From DASZHJ01 sp035581425 (GTDB lineage Bacteria; Pseudomonadota; Alphaproteobacteria; ATCC43930; CGMCC-115725), in assembly GCA_035581425.1 (NCBI GenBank), contig DATJVP010000156.1, positions 1 through 44,861 on the forward strand: DNA of 44,861 nt. The letters run 5' to 3'. The notes below the pieces were generated by a model. It was given only the letters and a program-made list of their open reading frames with translations, was not told the DNA's origin and made no database searches. The stretch's first letter is position 1. Every line of letters begins with the position of its first letter. Positions 6,841-15,799 of this stretch are shown here, one piece after another. Position numbers and translations under genes: made by a program.

Positions 6841-8007
6841 ATGAGTGCCGAGATCGCCGAATCCCCGAATCCCGACCTGCGCCAGCGCCCGGGCCACCGC
6901 CTCGTGGTGGGGGAGCCGCTGCCGCTCGACAGCGGTGTGAGTCTCGACCACTACACGATCGCCTACCAGACCTATGGCAGGCTCAACGCCGCGCGCAGCA
7001 ACGCGATCCTGATCTGCCACGCCCTCACCGGCGACCAATACGTGGGCGAGCCGCATCCCGTCACCGGCAAGCCCGGCTGGTGGTCCACCATGGTGGGACC
7101 CGGCAAAGTCCTGGACACCGACCGCTACTTCCTCATCGGCACGAACGTCCTTGGGGGCTGCATGGGGTCGAGCGGCCCCATGGAGATCAACCCCGCGACC
7201 GGTCGGGCCTGGGGTCTCGGCTTCCCGGTTATAACGATTGCAGACATGGTCCGCGCGCAGAAGCGGCTCGTCGACCATCTCGGCATCGATTCTCTCTTCT
7301 GCGTCACCGGCGGATCCATGGGCGGGATGCAGGTGCTCGAATGGGCGGCGAGCTATCCCGACCGCGTCTTCGCAGCAGTCCCGATCGCGACTGCCGCGCG
7401 CCACTCCGCCCAGAACATCGCCTTCCACGAGGTCGGACGCCAGGCGATCATGGCGGACCCTGAATGGGCACAAGGCAATTACCTCGAGCTCGGCCGCCGG
7501 CCCTCGCGCGGCCTTGCGGTCGCGCGCATGGCTGCGCACATCACCTACCTCTCCGAGCAAGCGCTGCACCGCAAGTTCGGCCGCCAGCTCCGCAACCGCG
7601 AGGCCGTCACCTACGGCTTCGACGCCGATTTCGAGGTCGAGAGCTATCTGCGGCATCAAGGTATCAGTTTCGTCGATCGCTTCGATGCGAACTCCTACCT
7701 CTACATCACGCGCGCCTGCGACTACTTCGATCTCGCAGCCGAGCATGGCGGGGTCCTCGCCAATGCCTTCCGCGGCACGCGGTCCCGCTTCTGCGTCATC
7801 TCCTTTACCAGCGACTGGCTCTATCCGACCTCGGAGAATCGCGCGATCGTGCAGGCGCTCAACGCGGTCGCGGCGAATGTGAGCTTCGTCGAGATCGAGA
7901 CCGACAAGGGCCACGACGCCTTCTTGCTGGAAGAGCCCGAGTTCTTCGCGACGTTCCGTGGCTTCCTCGACGGCTGCGCCGAATATCGGGGCCTGCGACG
8001 TCCGTGA
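6841..8007 (+). CDS. metX: Homoserine O-acyltransferase MetX
   Basis: 388 residues from the ATG at 6841; the upstream extension would start inside the promoter. Alpha/beta-hydrolase fold with nucleophile S159 in G-G-S-M-G-G-M-Q, the aspartate in S-D-W-L-Y-P-T and the histidine in K-G-H-D-A-F-L. The oxyanion segment H-A-L-T-G-D-Q and the G-G-C-M-G-S-S-G-P motif are typical of MetX. It acylates homoserine in the first step of methionine synthesis; acetyl versus succinyl preference cannot be decided from these motifs. The stop overlaps the GTG of metW, the usual alphaproteobacterial pairing. Confidence 0.97.
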   Translation: MSAEIAESPNPDLRQRPGHRLVVGEPLPLDSGVSLDHYTIAYQTYGRLNAARSNAILICHALTGDQYVGEPHPVTGKPGWWSTMVGPGKVLDTDRYFLIGTNVLGGCMGSSGPMEINPATGRAWGLGFPVITIADMVRAQKRLVDHLGIDSLFCVTGGSMGGMQVLEWAASYPDRVFAAVPIATAARHSAQNIAFHEVGRQAIMADPEWAQGNYLELGRRPSRGLAVARMAAHITYLSEQALHRKFGRQLRNREAVTYGFDADFEVESYLRHQGISFVDRFDANSYLYITRACDYFDLAAEHGGVLANAFRGTRSRFCVISFTSDWLYPTSENRAIVQALNAVAANVSFVEIETDKGHDAFLLEEPEFFATFRGFLDGCAEYRGLRRP

Positions 8008-8666
8008 GCGCGGGGACGGCTGACATCGCCGGCGTGCCGGCCGCGGCCACCGCACTGCCGGAGCTCCGCGGCGACCTCGCGCTCGTCGCGGAGATTATCG
8101 AGCCGCGCTCGCGAGTCCTCGATGTCGGCTGCGGCGAAGGCGAGCTCCTGGACCATCTCGCGCGCAGTAAGGGCGTCGACGGCCGCGGCATCGAGCTCTC
8201 GCAATCCGGCGTCAACGCCTGCGTGCGGCACGGGCTTTCCGTGATCCAGGGCGACGCCGACCGCGACCTCGCGGGATATCCATCCGACGCCTTCGACTAC
8301 GTGGTGCTGAGCCAGACGCTGCAGGCGACGCGCAACCCTCGCGTCGTGGTCGAGCAGCTCGTGCGCATCGGCCGCCGTGCGATCGTTTCCTTCCCCAATT
8401 TCGGTCATTGGCGCATCCGGCTGCATCTGCTGCTGCGCGGAGGCATGCCGGTCACCCATCTCCTCCAGCACGACTGGTATGACACGCCCAACATCCATCT
8501 CTGCACGATCCACGACTTCGTGCGGCTCACCGAGGCGCTGGGCGTCGCGATCGAGAAGAGCGTGACGCTCGACCGCTTCGGCCGTCCGTTCTCCCTCGAT
8601 CCCGCCGGCACGCTCGCCAATCTGTTGGCGGAGCAAGGACTCTTTGTGCTGAGCCGCAAGAGCTGA
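8004..8666 (+). CDS. metW: Methionine biosynthesis protein MetW
   Basis: 220 residues from the GTG at 8004, which overlaps the metX stop (GTGA). Class I methyltransferase fold with V-L-D-V-G-C-G-E-G-E-L-L as the SAM loop, and the MetW-specific V-L-S-Q-T-L-Q-A-T-R-N-P and F-P-N-F-G-H-W segments, then W-Y-D-T-P-N-I-H-L-C-T. MetW is the partner of MetX in homoserine acylation; a methyl-transfer reaction has not been the accepted role. Length and context match the family. Confidence 0.96.
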   Translation: MSAGTADIAGVPAAATALPELRGDLALVAEIIEPRSRVLDVGCGEGELLDHLARSKGVDGRGIELSQSGVNACVRHGLSVIQGDADRDLAGYPSDAFDYVVLSQTLQATRNPRVVVEQLVRIGRRAIVSFPNFGHWRIRLHLLLRGGMPVTHLLQHDWYDTPNIHLCTIHDFVRLTEALGVAIEKSVTLDRFGRPFSLDPAGTLANLLAEQGLFVLSRKS

Positions 8667-8691
8667 TCTGCCCGCCCAGCATCACTTCGCC

Positions 8692-8720
8692 TTGCCTCCA
8701 TTGGGGTCGCGGCCTAGCAT
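8692..8720 (+). promoter_or_regulatory. Promoter of the mechanosensitive channel gene
   Basis: TTGCCT (8692-8697) and TAGCAT (8715-8720) with a 17-base spacer, about 44 bases before the ATG at 8764 and just after the metW stop. Confidence 0.4.
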
Positions 8721-8763
8721 CCATCGAGCGAGGGGAAGCGACTCACATCGAACGACCAGCTCA

Positions 8764-10905
8764 ATGAAGCGCGCGGCCCACGACCTGGCGCTACACATCG
8801 CTCGCCTGTTTGGGGCGCTGGCACTCGTCATTGCCTTCACCGCTCCGCTTCATGCTGCATCGCCACCTGCGCCGCCGGCCGATCAGGACGCCAAGGTTCG
8901 CGAGCTCCTGAAGCTCCTGGACGACCCGCAGGTGCAGGCCTGGATCAAGACCGAGGCCGCCGGCCAGGTGCCGCAGGCCGAGGCCAAGCCTGACACCAGC
9001 GGTGAGATCGAGGACCGTATCTCGGCCCGATTCACCGCAATCCGCGAGCATCTGAAAGGGCTCCTCACGGTCATCCCCGAACTCCCCGCGCAGTTTCAGC
9101 GCGCCTTCAGGGCGTTAAGCCGCGAGACGGAGGGACGCGGCCAATTCGAGATTCTCGGCTATCTGCTGGCTTTCCTGCTCCTCGGCCTTGCCGTGGAGCG
9201 GCTCTTTCTCTGGTCGACCACGCGGCTCCGGCACTGGATCCGGGGTATGGCGACGGAGACGGTCGGGCAGCGCTTTGCCGAGCTCGGCGCTCGCTTCGCC
9301 TATCAGGCCGCCACCGTCGTCATCTTCGGCATTGCGAGCCTCGGGGTATTCCTGATCTTCGATTGGCCGCCGCTGCTGCGGGAGATCCTCCTCCTCTATC
9401 TCATTGCCTTGCTCGAGCTACGCCTGACGCTCGTCGCGATCGACTTCCTGTTGGGGCCGAAGGAGGCAGGACCGGAGGCGCTCCAGGTCGTGCCGACGAG
9501 CCCAGGGGCTGCGCGTTTCTGGCGCAAGCGCATAGTGGCGGCGGTGGGATGGTTCGCCTTCGGATACGCGACGGTATTCTCCCTTCGCACGCTCGGCTTC
9601 GATCTCGAGGCCGGTCGCCTCGTCGCCTACATCCTTGGGCTCGGGCTGCTGGCGATCGCACTCGACGTGGTCTGGCACCGACCCTTGGAGGACGCCGCCG
9701 TAGCCCCGCGCCGGCGCGCCGTGGCGTGGCTCCAATCCATCTACTGCGTGCTCATCTGGGTGCTTTGGGTCTCCTCGGCGAACGCGCTCATGTGGTTCCT
9801 CATCTTGTGTGCCGTGATACCCTGGGCGATCCACTGCATGCAGCGCTCGGTTACGCACCTGACGCGGCCGGCGCCCAGCGACGATGTGGCAATCGCGCCG
9901 ACTTTCCTCCAAACGGCGCTGAAACGCGGACTGCGCGCTCTCATCATCATCGCGGGCGCGTTCTTCCTCGTCGACCGCTGGAACATCGACCTCACCGCGC
10001 TGGTTTCCGGGGACACGCCGATCATACAGCTCGTTCGCGGGCTCGTGAGCAGCGTCGTGATCATCATCATCGCGGATTTCGGCTGGCAGATCACCCGCAC
10101 CGCGATCGACCGCAAGATTATGGAGCAGCCGCTGTCGTCGGACACGAACGACGAGGTCTGGCGACGCCAGGCGCGACTCAAGACGCTGCTGCCTATCATG
10201 CGCAATCTGCTGCTGATCGTGGTCATCGTGATGGTCGGGCTGATGGTGCTGGCCTCGCTCGGCGTCAACATCGGGCCGCTCATCGCGGGCGCAAGCGTCG
10301 TGGGTGTCGCGATCGGTTTCGGCGCGCAGACCCTCGTTCGGGACATCATCAGCGGGATGTTCTATCTGCTCGACGACGCCTTCCGGGTCGGCGAGTACAT
10401 CCAGAGCGGCAACTTCAAGGGAACGGTCGAATCCTTCAGCCTGCGTTCGGTCAAGCTCCGACACCATCGCGGGCCCGTCTATACGGTGCCGTTCGGAGTG
10501 CTGGGCGCCGTCGAGAATATGAGTCGCGACTGGGTGATCGACAAGCTCTCCATCGGAGTCACCTACAACACCGATCTCAACAAGGTTAAGAAGATCATCA
10601 AGGACATCGGCAAGCAGCTCGCGGAGGACCCGGAACTCAAATCAAAAATACTCGAGACCCTGAAAATGCAGGGCGTCGAGCAATTCGGCGACTATGCGAT
10701 CCAGATTCGCATGAAGATGATGACGAAGCCCGGCGAGCAGTTCGTCATTCGCCGCCGTGCCCTTGCCATGATCAAGCAGGCCTTCGATGCGAACGGCATC
10801 GGGTTCGCCTTCCCTACCGTGCAGGTCGCTGGCGGCGAGGCGAGCCCCGCGGAGCTTGCATCGGCGGCACAGCAGGTTCTCCCGAAGCCCGCTGCCCGAG
10901 CGTAA
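8764..10905 (+). CDS. Large MscS-family mechanosensitive channel (YbiO-like)
   Basis: 713 residues. Residues 1-31 look like a signal peptide (basic start, hydrophobic core, A-P-L-H-A-A). A periplasmic helical part of about 100 residues follows, then several transmembrane helices between about 135 and 520. The MscS pore helix and beta domain are clear: V-A-I-G-F-G-A-Q-T-L-V-R-D-I-I-S-G, then D-D-A-F-R-V-G-E-Y-I and F-K-G-T-V-E-S-F-S-L-R-S. A C-terminal alpha-beta domain ends the protein. Length is close to that of E. coli YbiO. Such channels release solutes on hypo-osmotic shock. It stands alone and converges with the methyltransferase gene. Confidence 0.92.
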   Translation: MKRAAHDLALHIARLFGALALVIAFTAPLHAASPPAPPADQDAKVRELLKLLDDPQVQAWIKTEAAGQVPQAEAKPDTSGEIEDRISARFTAIREHLKGLLTVIPELPAQFQRAFRALSRETEGRGQFEILGYLLAFLLLGLAVERLFLWSTTRLRHWIRGMATETVGQRFAELGARFAYQAATVVIFGIASLGVFLIFDWPPLLREILLLYLIALLELRLTLVAIDFLLGPKEAGPEALQVVPTSPGAARFWRKRIVAAVGWFAFGYATVFSLRTLGFDLEAGRLVAYILGLGLLAIALDVVWHRPLEDAAVAPRRRAVAWLQSIYCVLIWVLWVSSANALMWFLILCAVIPWAIHCMQRSVTHLTRPAPSDDVAIAPTFLQTALKRGLRALIIIAGAFFLVDRWNIDLTALVSGDTPIIQLVRGLVSSVVIIIIADFGWQITRTAIDRKIMEQPLSSDTNDEVWRRQARLKTLLPIMRNLLLIVVIVMVGLMVLASLGVNIGPLIAGASVVGVAIGFGAQTLVRDIISGMFYLLDDAFRVGEYIQSGNFKGTVESFSLRSVKLRHHRGPVYTVPFGVLGAVENMSRDWVIDKLSIGVTYNTDLNKVKKIIKDIGKQLAEDPELKSKILETLKMQGVEQFGDYAIQIRMKMMTKPGEQFVIRRRALAMIKQAFDANGIGFAFPTVQVAGGEASPAELASAAQQVLPKPAARA

Positions 10906-10928
10906 CCGACGCAGATTGCGGCGCGGAT

Positions 10929-11681
10929 TTACTGAGAATCCCGTGTCGCAGGCGTGGCACCCTGCGGCAGCGGAATGTATACGCGACGGGTCTCGACGCG
11001 GCGAGCGGGTGTCTTTGCATAGATCTGCTTCGTGGCGTCGATCAGCACCGCTCCCGCGAAGGTCGAGAACCAGCGCTCGCCGAGCTTCTCCCAGGCCGCG
11101 ACCGAGCGCAGCATGACGCGCGAGCGCGTCGGCGGCATATAAAGCGCGCCGGCGCTGCGCTCCGGCGTGAAGTGCTCGTCGCGCAGCAGCCGCGTTAGCT
11201 GGCCGGAGCTATAGGGGCGGCCGCCGCCGAGCGGCGTGCGTTCGAGCCGCGCCCAGATCCCGCGCCGGTTCGGCACCACCGCGAGGAGCCGACCGCCGCC
11301 TGCGAGCACGCGCCAAATCTCCTTCAGCAGCATCCGCGCATGCTCGGAATATTCCAGTGCATGGACGAGGAGCACGCGATCGACGGAATAGTCCTGCAGC
11401 GGGAGCTCGCTCTCCTCCGCAAGAGCCACGCAATTGCGATCGTCCTCCGGCCATGGGAGCACGCCCTGCTCCGCCGGCATCAGCGCCACGACGCGCTCCG
11501 CCTCCTCGGTGAAAAGCCGCAGATAGGGTGCGGCGTAGCCGAGGCCGAGGACGCGCATCCCCCGCACGTCCGGCCACATGAGGCGAATGCGCTGGCGCAG
11601 CATGCGCCGCGCGGCCTGACCGAGGCGCGTCGCGTAGAAGTCGCGTAGGTCGACCACGTCGGTGTACATCAACGCTAGCAT
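10929..11681 (-). CDS. Class I SAM-dependent methyltransferase (gloB-divergent type)
   Basis: 250 residues from the ATG at 11681; an ATG four codons later (11669) is also possible. The SAM loop is present in a loose form (M-R-V-L-G-L-G-Y-A-A-P-Y), with a motif-II-like L-P-L-Q-D-Y-S-V-D-R-V-L-L-V-H-A-L-E-Y and L-L-K-E-I-W-R-V-L-A-G-G-G-R-L-L. The first glycine-rich motif lacks the usual D-x-G-x-G-x-G. A methyltransferase divergent from gloB, 60 bases away, is a familiar alphaproteobacterial arrangement. Substrate unknown. Confidence 0.88.
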   Translation of the reverse strand: MLALMYTDVVDLRDFYATRLGQAARRMLRQRIRLMWPDVRGMRVLGLGYAAPYLRLFTEEAERVVALMPAEQGVLPWPEDDRNCVALAEESELPLQDYSVDRVLLVHALEYSEHARMLLKEIWRVLAGGGRLLAVVPNRRGIWARLERTPLGGGRPYSSGQLTRLLRDEHFTPERSAGALYMPPTRSRVMLRSVAAWEKLGERWFSTFAGAVLIDATKQIYAKTPARRVETRRVYIPLPQGATPATRDSQ

Positions 11682-11741
11682 GACATGCCCGCGCGGGATT
11701 AGGCTAGGCTCGCGCGAAACCAGACCGGACACGCCCGCGAC

Positions 11742-12509
11742 ATGACCGAGCTCGTCATCCGCCAGCTCAAGGCGCTCAGGGACAATTACGTTTATCTGCT
11801 GCGCGATCCCGCGACAGGCGCCACCGGAGCGGTCGACCCCTCCGAGGCCGGTCCCGTGGAAGAGGCGCTGGCGGAGACAGGCTGGCGCCTCACGCACGTG
11901 CTCAACACCCATCATCACCCCGACCACACCGGCGGCAATCTTGCGCTCAAGTCGAAATGGAATTGCATCGTCGTGGGCCCGCGGGCGGACCACGCGCGCA
12001 TCCCCGGCATCGACGTCGATGTCGGCGAGAACGACGAATACGCCTTCGGCACGCAAGTCGCGAAGGTCTTCGACATCCCCGGACACACGCGCGGCCACAT
12101 CTCATTCTGGTTCCCCGCGTCCCGCGCGGTCTTTTGCGGCGACACGCTTTTCGCCCTCGGCTGCGGACGACTCTTCGAGGGCACGCCCCAGCAGATGTGG
12201 CACTCGCTTTCAAAGCTGAGAGCGCTGCCGCCGGAGACGCGGGTCTACTGCGGCCACGAATACACGCAAGCGAACGCGCGCTTTGCCCTCACGATGGAGC
12301 CAGCCAACGCCGCACTCGTGGAGCGATCGCGCGCGGTCGATAAGCTGCGTGCGGAGCAGCGCTCGACCGTTCCGTCACTCATGGGCGAGGAGATCGCGAC
12401 CAACCCGTTCCTGCGCGCCGACCAACCGGCACTCCAGTCCGCGATGGGGTCGCCCGGCGACCCCGTCGCGACCTTCGCCGAAATCCGCCGCCGCAAGGAT
12501 GTGTTTTGA
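11742..12509 (+). CDS. gloB: Hydroxyacylglutathione hydrolase (glyoxalase II)
   Basis: 255 residues, the typical length. The metallo-beta-lactamase motif T-H-H-H-P-D-H (56-62) supplies H57, H59, D61 and H62 for the two-metal site. Further ligands lie in P-G-H-T-R-G-H, F-C-G-D-T-L-F and C-G-H-E-Y-T. The C-terminal helical domain with N-P-F-L-R binds glutathione. It hydrolyses S-lactoylglutathione to lactate and glutathione, the second step of methylglyoxal detoxification. The nearby ChaC and two GST genes show a general glutathione theme but are in separate transcripts. Confidence 0.97.
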   Translation: MTELVIRQLKALRDNYVYLLRDPATGATGAVDPSEAGPVEEALAETGWRLTHVLNTHHHPDHTGGNLALKSKWNCIVVGPRADHARIPGIDVDVGENDEYAFGTQVAKVFDIPGHTRGHISFWFPASRAVFCGDTLFALGCGRLFEGTPQQMWHSLSKLRALPPETRVYCGHEYTQANARFALTMEPANAALVERSRAVDKLRAEQRSTVPSLMGEEIATNPFLRADQPALQSAMGSPGDPVATFAEIRRRKDVF

Positions 12510-12652
12510 GGACGCGCTCGCTTGCAGTCGCGCAGTGTGCGCATCACCGCGCTAACGGACCCCGGCCGTGACGATCGTTAGGAATGCGGCGCGATGAGGG
12601 GTACAATGTGGCAGAAGATTCGCTCCTCAGGCCACCTTCCGGAGACGCCTCG

Positions 12653-13273
12653 ATGAAGCTTCGTTTCGCCCCCACGTCGCCTTTCGTGCGCAAGGTCATG
12701 GTGACCGCGCTCGAGACCGGACTTGCCGGCCGGATCGAGAAGATCCCGAGCTCGGTCTTGCCAACCAAGCCCAACGACGAGATTGCCCGCGAGAACCCGC
12801 TGGTCAAGGTGCCGGCCCTCACGGCCGACGACGGCACGGTGCTCTACGATTCCCCGGTGATCTGCGAATATCTCGACAGCCTCCATGCCGGTCCGAAGCT
12901 CTTCCCTGCGCCGGGGCCGCAGCGCTGGATCGCGCTCCGACAGCAGGCGCTCGCGGATGGCGTCCTCGAGGCCGGAATCCTCGCGCGCTACGAGGGTCTC
13001 CGCCCCAAGGAGCTGCAATGGCCGGATTGGACCGAGGGCCAGATGCGCAAAGTCCGCGGCGCCATCGCCGCGCTCGAGATCGAGGTGGGCCAAGGACTGC
13101 TGCGGGGTCCGCTCACGATCGGCCAGATCTCGATCGGCTGCGCACTGGGCTATCTCGACTTCCGCTACGCGAGCCTCGAATGGCGCAATGCCGCACCGGG
13201 ACTCGGCCGCTGGTATGCGGATCTCGCAGAGCGCCCGTCCATGCGTCAGACGGTGCCGCAAGACCCGAAGTGA
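12653..13273 (+). CDS. Glutathione S-transferase family protein
   Basis: 206 residues from the ATG at 12653. The N-terminal thioredoxin-like half has S-P-F-V-R-K-V, the cis-proline strand N-P-L-V-K-V-P-A-L and the glutathione-binding Y-D-S-P-V-I-C-E-Y-L-D. The C-terminal half is helical. From the family, it conjugates or reduces with glutathione; substrate unknown. The stop overlaps the GTG of the DUF985 cupin gene, so the two are co-translated. The 143 bases before it hold no other gene; a TACAAT lies at about 12602 but lacks a clear -35 partner. Confidence 0.93.
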   Translation: MKLRFAPTSPFVRKVMVTALETGLAGRIEKIPSSVLPTKPNDEIARENPLVKVPALTADDGTVLYDSPVICEYLDSLHAGPKLFPAPGPQRWIALRQQALADGVLEAGILARYEGLRPKELQWPDWTEGQMRKVRGAIAALEIEVGQGLLRGPLTIGQISIGCALGYLDFRYASLEWRNAAPGLGRWYADLAERPSMRQTVPQDPK

Positions 13274-13704
13274 CGGTGACGGCGGAGAGCGCCGAGGCGG
13301 CGATTCGCCGCCTCGGCCTCGCGCCCCATCCCGAGGGCGGCTGGTTCCGCGAGACCTTCCGCGACACGAGCGTCACCGGCGCACGCGGGGCCTCGACGGC
13401 GATTTACTATTTGCTGCAAGCGGGCGAAGTCTCGCACTGGCATCGCGTCGATGCCGTGGAGATCTGGCACTGGTATGCGGGCGCGCCGCTGCTGCTGAGG
13501 CTCTCATCCGACGGCAGGGCGCGGCGGGAGCTTGTGCTCGGTCCCGACTTCGCCGGGGCCGCGGAGCCGCAGCGCGTGGTGCCTGCGAAGGTCTGGCAGA
13601 GCGCGCGGAGCCTCGGCGGATGGACGCTCACGGGCTGCACCGTGGCGCCCGCTTTCGAGTTCGCGGGATTCGAGATGGCGCCGAAGGGCTGGGAGCCGGG
13701 CTAA
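13270..13704 (+). CDS. DUF985 (Cupin_5) family protein
   Basis: 144 residues from a GTG at 13270 overlapping the GST stop (GTGA); a GTG two codons later is an alternative. The family signature is strong: L-G-L-A-P-H-P-E-G-G-W-F-R-E-T at the start, S-T-A-I-Y-Y-L-L, W-H-R-V-D-A-V-E-I-W-H-W-Y-A-G and W-T-L-T-G-C-T-V-A-P-A-F. It is a small single-domain cupin that probably binds a metal or small ligand; its reaction is not established. Its stop overlaps the convergent EamA gene by 4 bases. Confidence 0.92.
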   Translation: MTVTAESAEAAIRRLGLAPHPEGGWFRETFRDTSVTGARGASTAIYYLLQAGEVSHWHRVDAVEIWHWYAGAPLLLRLSSDGRARRELVLGPDFAGAAEPQRVVPAKVWQSARSLGGWTLTGCTVAPAFEFAGFEMAPKGWEPG

Positions 13705-14585
13705 GCCTTCCGCCAGAGATCGCCCGCAGCGCAGGCGGCGCCGCCGACGATCAGCAGCCCGCCAAGCGCGAGCCCAAGGCTGAGCGTCCCGCGTCCAAGC
13801 ACAAGCAGCAGCACCGTCGAGAGCAGCGGCGCCAAGTAGGAGAAGCCGCCGAGCGCGCGGAGGCTTCCGTGCTTGACGCCGTGATCCCAGAGAAAGAAGG
13901 CTGCTCCCACAGGCCCAAGGCCGAGCGCCAACACGGCGAGCCATTCGCCGGGCGCGGGCGCGACTGTGGGCTCGAGCAGCAAATGGCATGCCGCCGCCAT
14001 CAGCGCGGTCACCCCGCAGAAGCCGCCGACGGCATCGCTCGAGACCTCGCCGAAACGGCGGCTGAGCACGGAGTAGCTCGCCCACACGACCGCTGCCGCA
14101 AGCGCCATCGCGTAGCCCGGGAGGTATGCGAGGTCGGTCTTGAGGCCGTGCCCGCCCGTCACCAGCAGCACGGTGCCGAAGAGTCCCGCGCTCGCGCCGA
14201 GAAGGTGCCACCAGCGCAGCCGCTCGCCTGTGATCAACCCGGAGCCGAGGACGATCAGGAGCGGCCAGAGATAACTAACGAGGCTCGCCTCGATCGGCGG
14301 CGCGAGGCGGAGGGCCGTGAAGTAGCAGAAGTGGTAGCCGAAGAGGCCGCCCACTCCGAGGATCCAGACCGGGAGCGGCTGGCGGAGATGACCGAGGAGG
14401 TCGCCGCCGCGCGCGAGCCTGATTGCGAAGCCCAGCAGGAAGGCAAGCGCAAAGGTGAGCGCCACCAGCTCGAAAGGCGGGATGCGGCTTGCGAAGGTCG
14501 TGAGCGGCGCAAGCAGCGCCCAGAGCAGCACAGCGGCCGCACCGGCGAAGCTGGCCCGCCGGATCGAGGCGGCTGACGCGGACAT
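13701..14585 (-). CDS. EamA-family transporter (YddG-like)
   Basis: 294 residues with about ten hydrophobic helices in two EamA repeats. The segments Y-F-T-A-L-R-L-A-P-P-I-E-A-S-L-V-S-Y-L-W-P-L and A-F-F-L-W-D-H-G-V-K-H-G resemble the aromatic amino acid exporter YddG. The substrate is inferred weakly. It starts 39 bases after the ASCH-protein gene stop and may be the last gene of a transcript from phaA. Confidence 0.9.
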   Translation of the reverse strand: MSASAASIRRASFAGAAAVLLWALLAPLTTFASRIPPFELVALTFALAFLLGFAIRLARGGDLLGHLRQPLPVWILGVGGLFGYHFCYFTALRLAPPIEASLVSYLWPLLIVLGSGLITGERLRWWHLLGASAGLFGTVLLVTGGHGLKTDLAYLPGYAMALAAAVVWASYSVLSRRFGEVSSDAVGGFCGVTALMAAACHLLLEPTVAPAPGEWLAVLALGLGPVGAAFFLWDHGVKHGSLRALGGFSYLAPLLSTVLLLVLGRGTLSLGLALGGLLIVGGAACAAGDLWRKA

Positions 14586-14624
14586 CGCGGCGAGGGTTTG
14601 CCGACACCGCGTGCGCCGGTCAAG

Positions 14625-15014
14625 TCATTCAATAAGCTCGACGAGGCGGAACCGCTCGCAGTAGAGGAGCATGTCGGCGGCGAAAGCGCCCCGCCGTTCA
14701 AAATACCGCTGATGCGCCGACCGCCAGTAGGGGAGGGTTCGATCCCCCTCCCCCTCGTCATAGGCGAAGGCCGCGTCGACGTCGCAGAACCGTTTCTGAG
14801 AAAGCTCGACCGTCTCGATGACGGCCCGCGGCGCGCCTGCTCCGTCGAGCATCACCATGCGCTTTCCAATGGCTGTGAGAGCGCCCTCGCTCGCCGCCCA
14901 GCAGGTCGCGCGTTTCTTCCCGGCCAGGACCAGAGCCGCTAACTCGTCGGCGAGCTCCGGGCCATCGCCGAAGGAGAACCGCTCCAGCGATTGCCAGTCC
15001 GCTGCCTCGCCCAT
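14625..15014 (-). CDS. ASCH-domain protein
   Basis: 129 residues from the ATG at 15014. W-Q-S-L-E-R-F-S-F-G-D-G-P-E-L-A-D-E-L leads into V-L-A-G-K-K-R-A-T-C-W-A, the conserved G-x-K-x-x-T/A-T motif of ASCH domains. V-I-E-T-V-E-L and F-A-Y-D-E-G-E-G-D-R-T-L-P-Y-W-R follow. ASCH proteins have a PUA-like fold; some bind RNA and some are amidohydrolases of modified nucleosides. Function here unknown. The start lies 19 bases after the phaB stop, so it is likely co-transcribed with it. Confidence 0.88.
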   Translation of the reverse strand: MGEAADWQSLERFSFGDGPELADELAALVLAGKKRATCWAASEGALTAIGKRMVMLDGAGAPRAVIETVELSQKRFCDVDAAFAYDEGEGDRTLPYWRSAHQRYFERRGAFAADMLLYCERFRLVELIE

Positions 15015-15033
15015 CGTCGCGAGCCCACGCGGC

Positions 15034-15756
15034 TCAATACATGTGCTGGCCGCCATTGATCGAGAGGGTCGAGCCCGTGATGAAGCCGCCTTCGTCGGAG
15101 ACCAGGAACAGCACGCCCCGGGCGATCTCCTCGGCATGGCCGAGACGGCCCACGGGGATGCGTGCGACGATCTTCTCCAGTACGTTCTGCGGTACCGCGC
15201 GCACCATCTCCGTGTCGATGTAGCCGGGCGCGATTGCGTTGACGGTGATGCCCTTCGCGGCACCTTCCTGGGCAAGCGCCTTGGTGAAGCCGTGGATGCC
15301 GGATTTGGCGGCGGCGTAATTCACTTGCCCGTATTGACCGGCCTGGCCGTTGATCGAGCCGATGTTGACGATGCGGCCGAAGCCGCGCTCGCGCATGCTG
15401 TCGATCACGAGACGGCTCATGTTGAAGCAGGAGGTTAGGTTCGTCTGAATGACCGCGCCCCAAGCCTCCGGCGTCATCCGGTGCAGCACGGAGTCCCGGG
15501 TGATACCGGCGTTGTTGACGAGGATCTCGACGGGGCCGAGCTCGGCGACGATCCGCTTCACGCCCTCCTCGCAGGACCTATAGTCGCCGACGTCGAACTT
15601 GTAGGCCTTGATCCCCGTCGCCTCCGTGAACTCGTGCGCCGCCGCGTCGTTGCCGGCGTAGTTCGCGGCAACCTTGTGGCCGCGCGCATGCAGCGCCACA
15701 GCAATTGCCTTGCCGATCCCGCGCGTGCCTCCCGTCACCACTGCAACACGTGCCAT
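15034..15756 (-). CDS. phaB: Acetoacetyl-CoA reductase
   Basis: 240 residues from the ATG at 15756, the standard PhaB length. SDR motifs: G-G-T-R-G-I-G cofactor loop near residues 9-15, N-N-A-G, and the catalytic set S-I-N-G-Q and Y-A-A-A-K. The Q-A-G-Q-Y-G-Q-V-N-Y stretch is characteristic of PhaB. It reduces acetoacetyl-CoA to (R)-3-hydroxybutyryl-CoA, the PHB monomer. It follows phaA by 43 bases. Confidence 0.97.
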   Translation of the reverse strand: MARVAVVTGGTRGIGKAIAVALHARGHKVAANYAGNDAAAHEFTEATGIKAYKFDVGDYRSCEEGVKRIVAELGPVEILVNNAGITRDSVLHRMTPEAWGAVIQTNLTSCFNMSRLVIDSMRERGFGRIVNIGSINGQAGQYGQVNYAAAKSGIHGFTKALAQEGAAKGITVNAIAPGYIDTEMVRAVPQNVLEKIVARIPVGRLGHAEEIARGVLFLVSDEGGFITGSTLSINGGQHMY

Positions 15757-15799
15757 CCGAGCCTCCCCGAAAGATTTTTTTGGATTTGCAGCGCGCGGC

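Noticed and set aside
10929..12098. 389-codon version of the methyltransferase gene extending across the gloB start
   Set aside because: The first ~139 codons are antisense to gloB and have shadow composition; the methyltransferase domain begins at the ATG at 11681.
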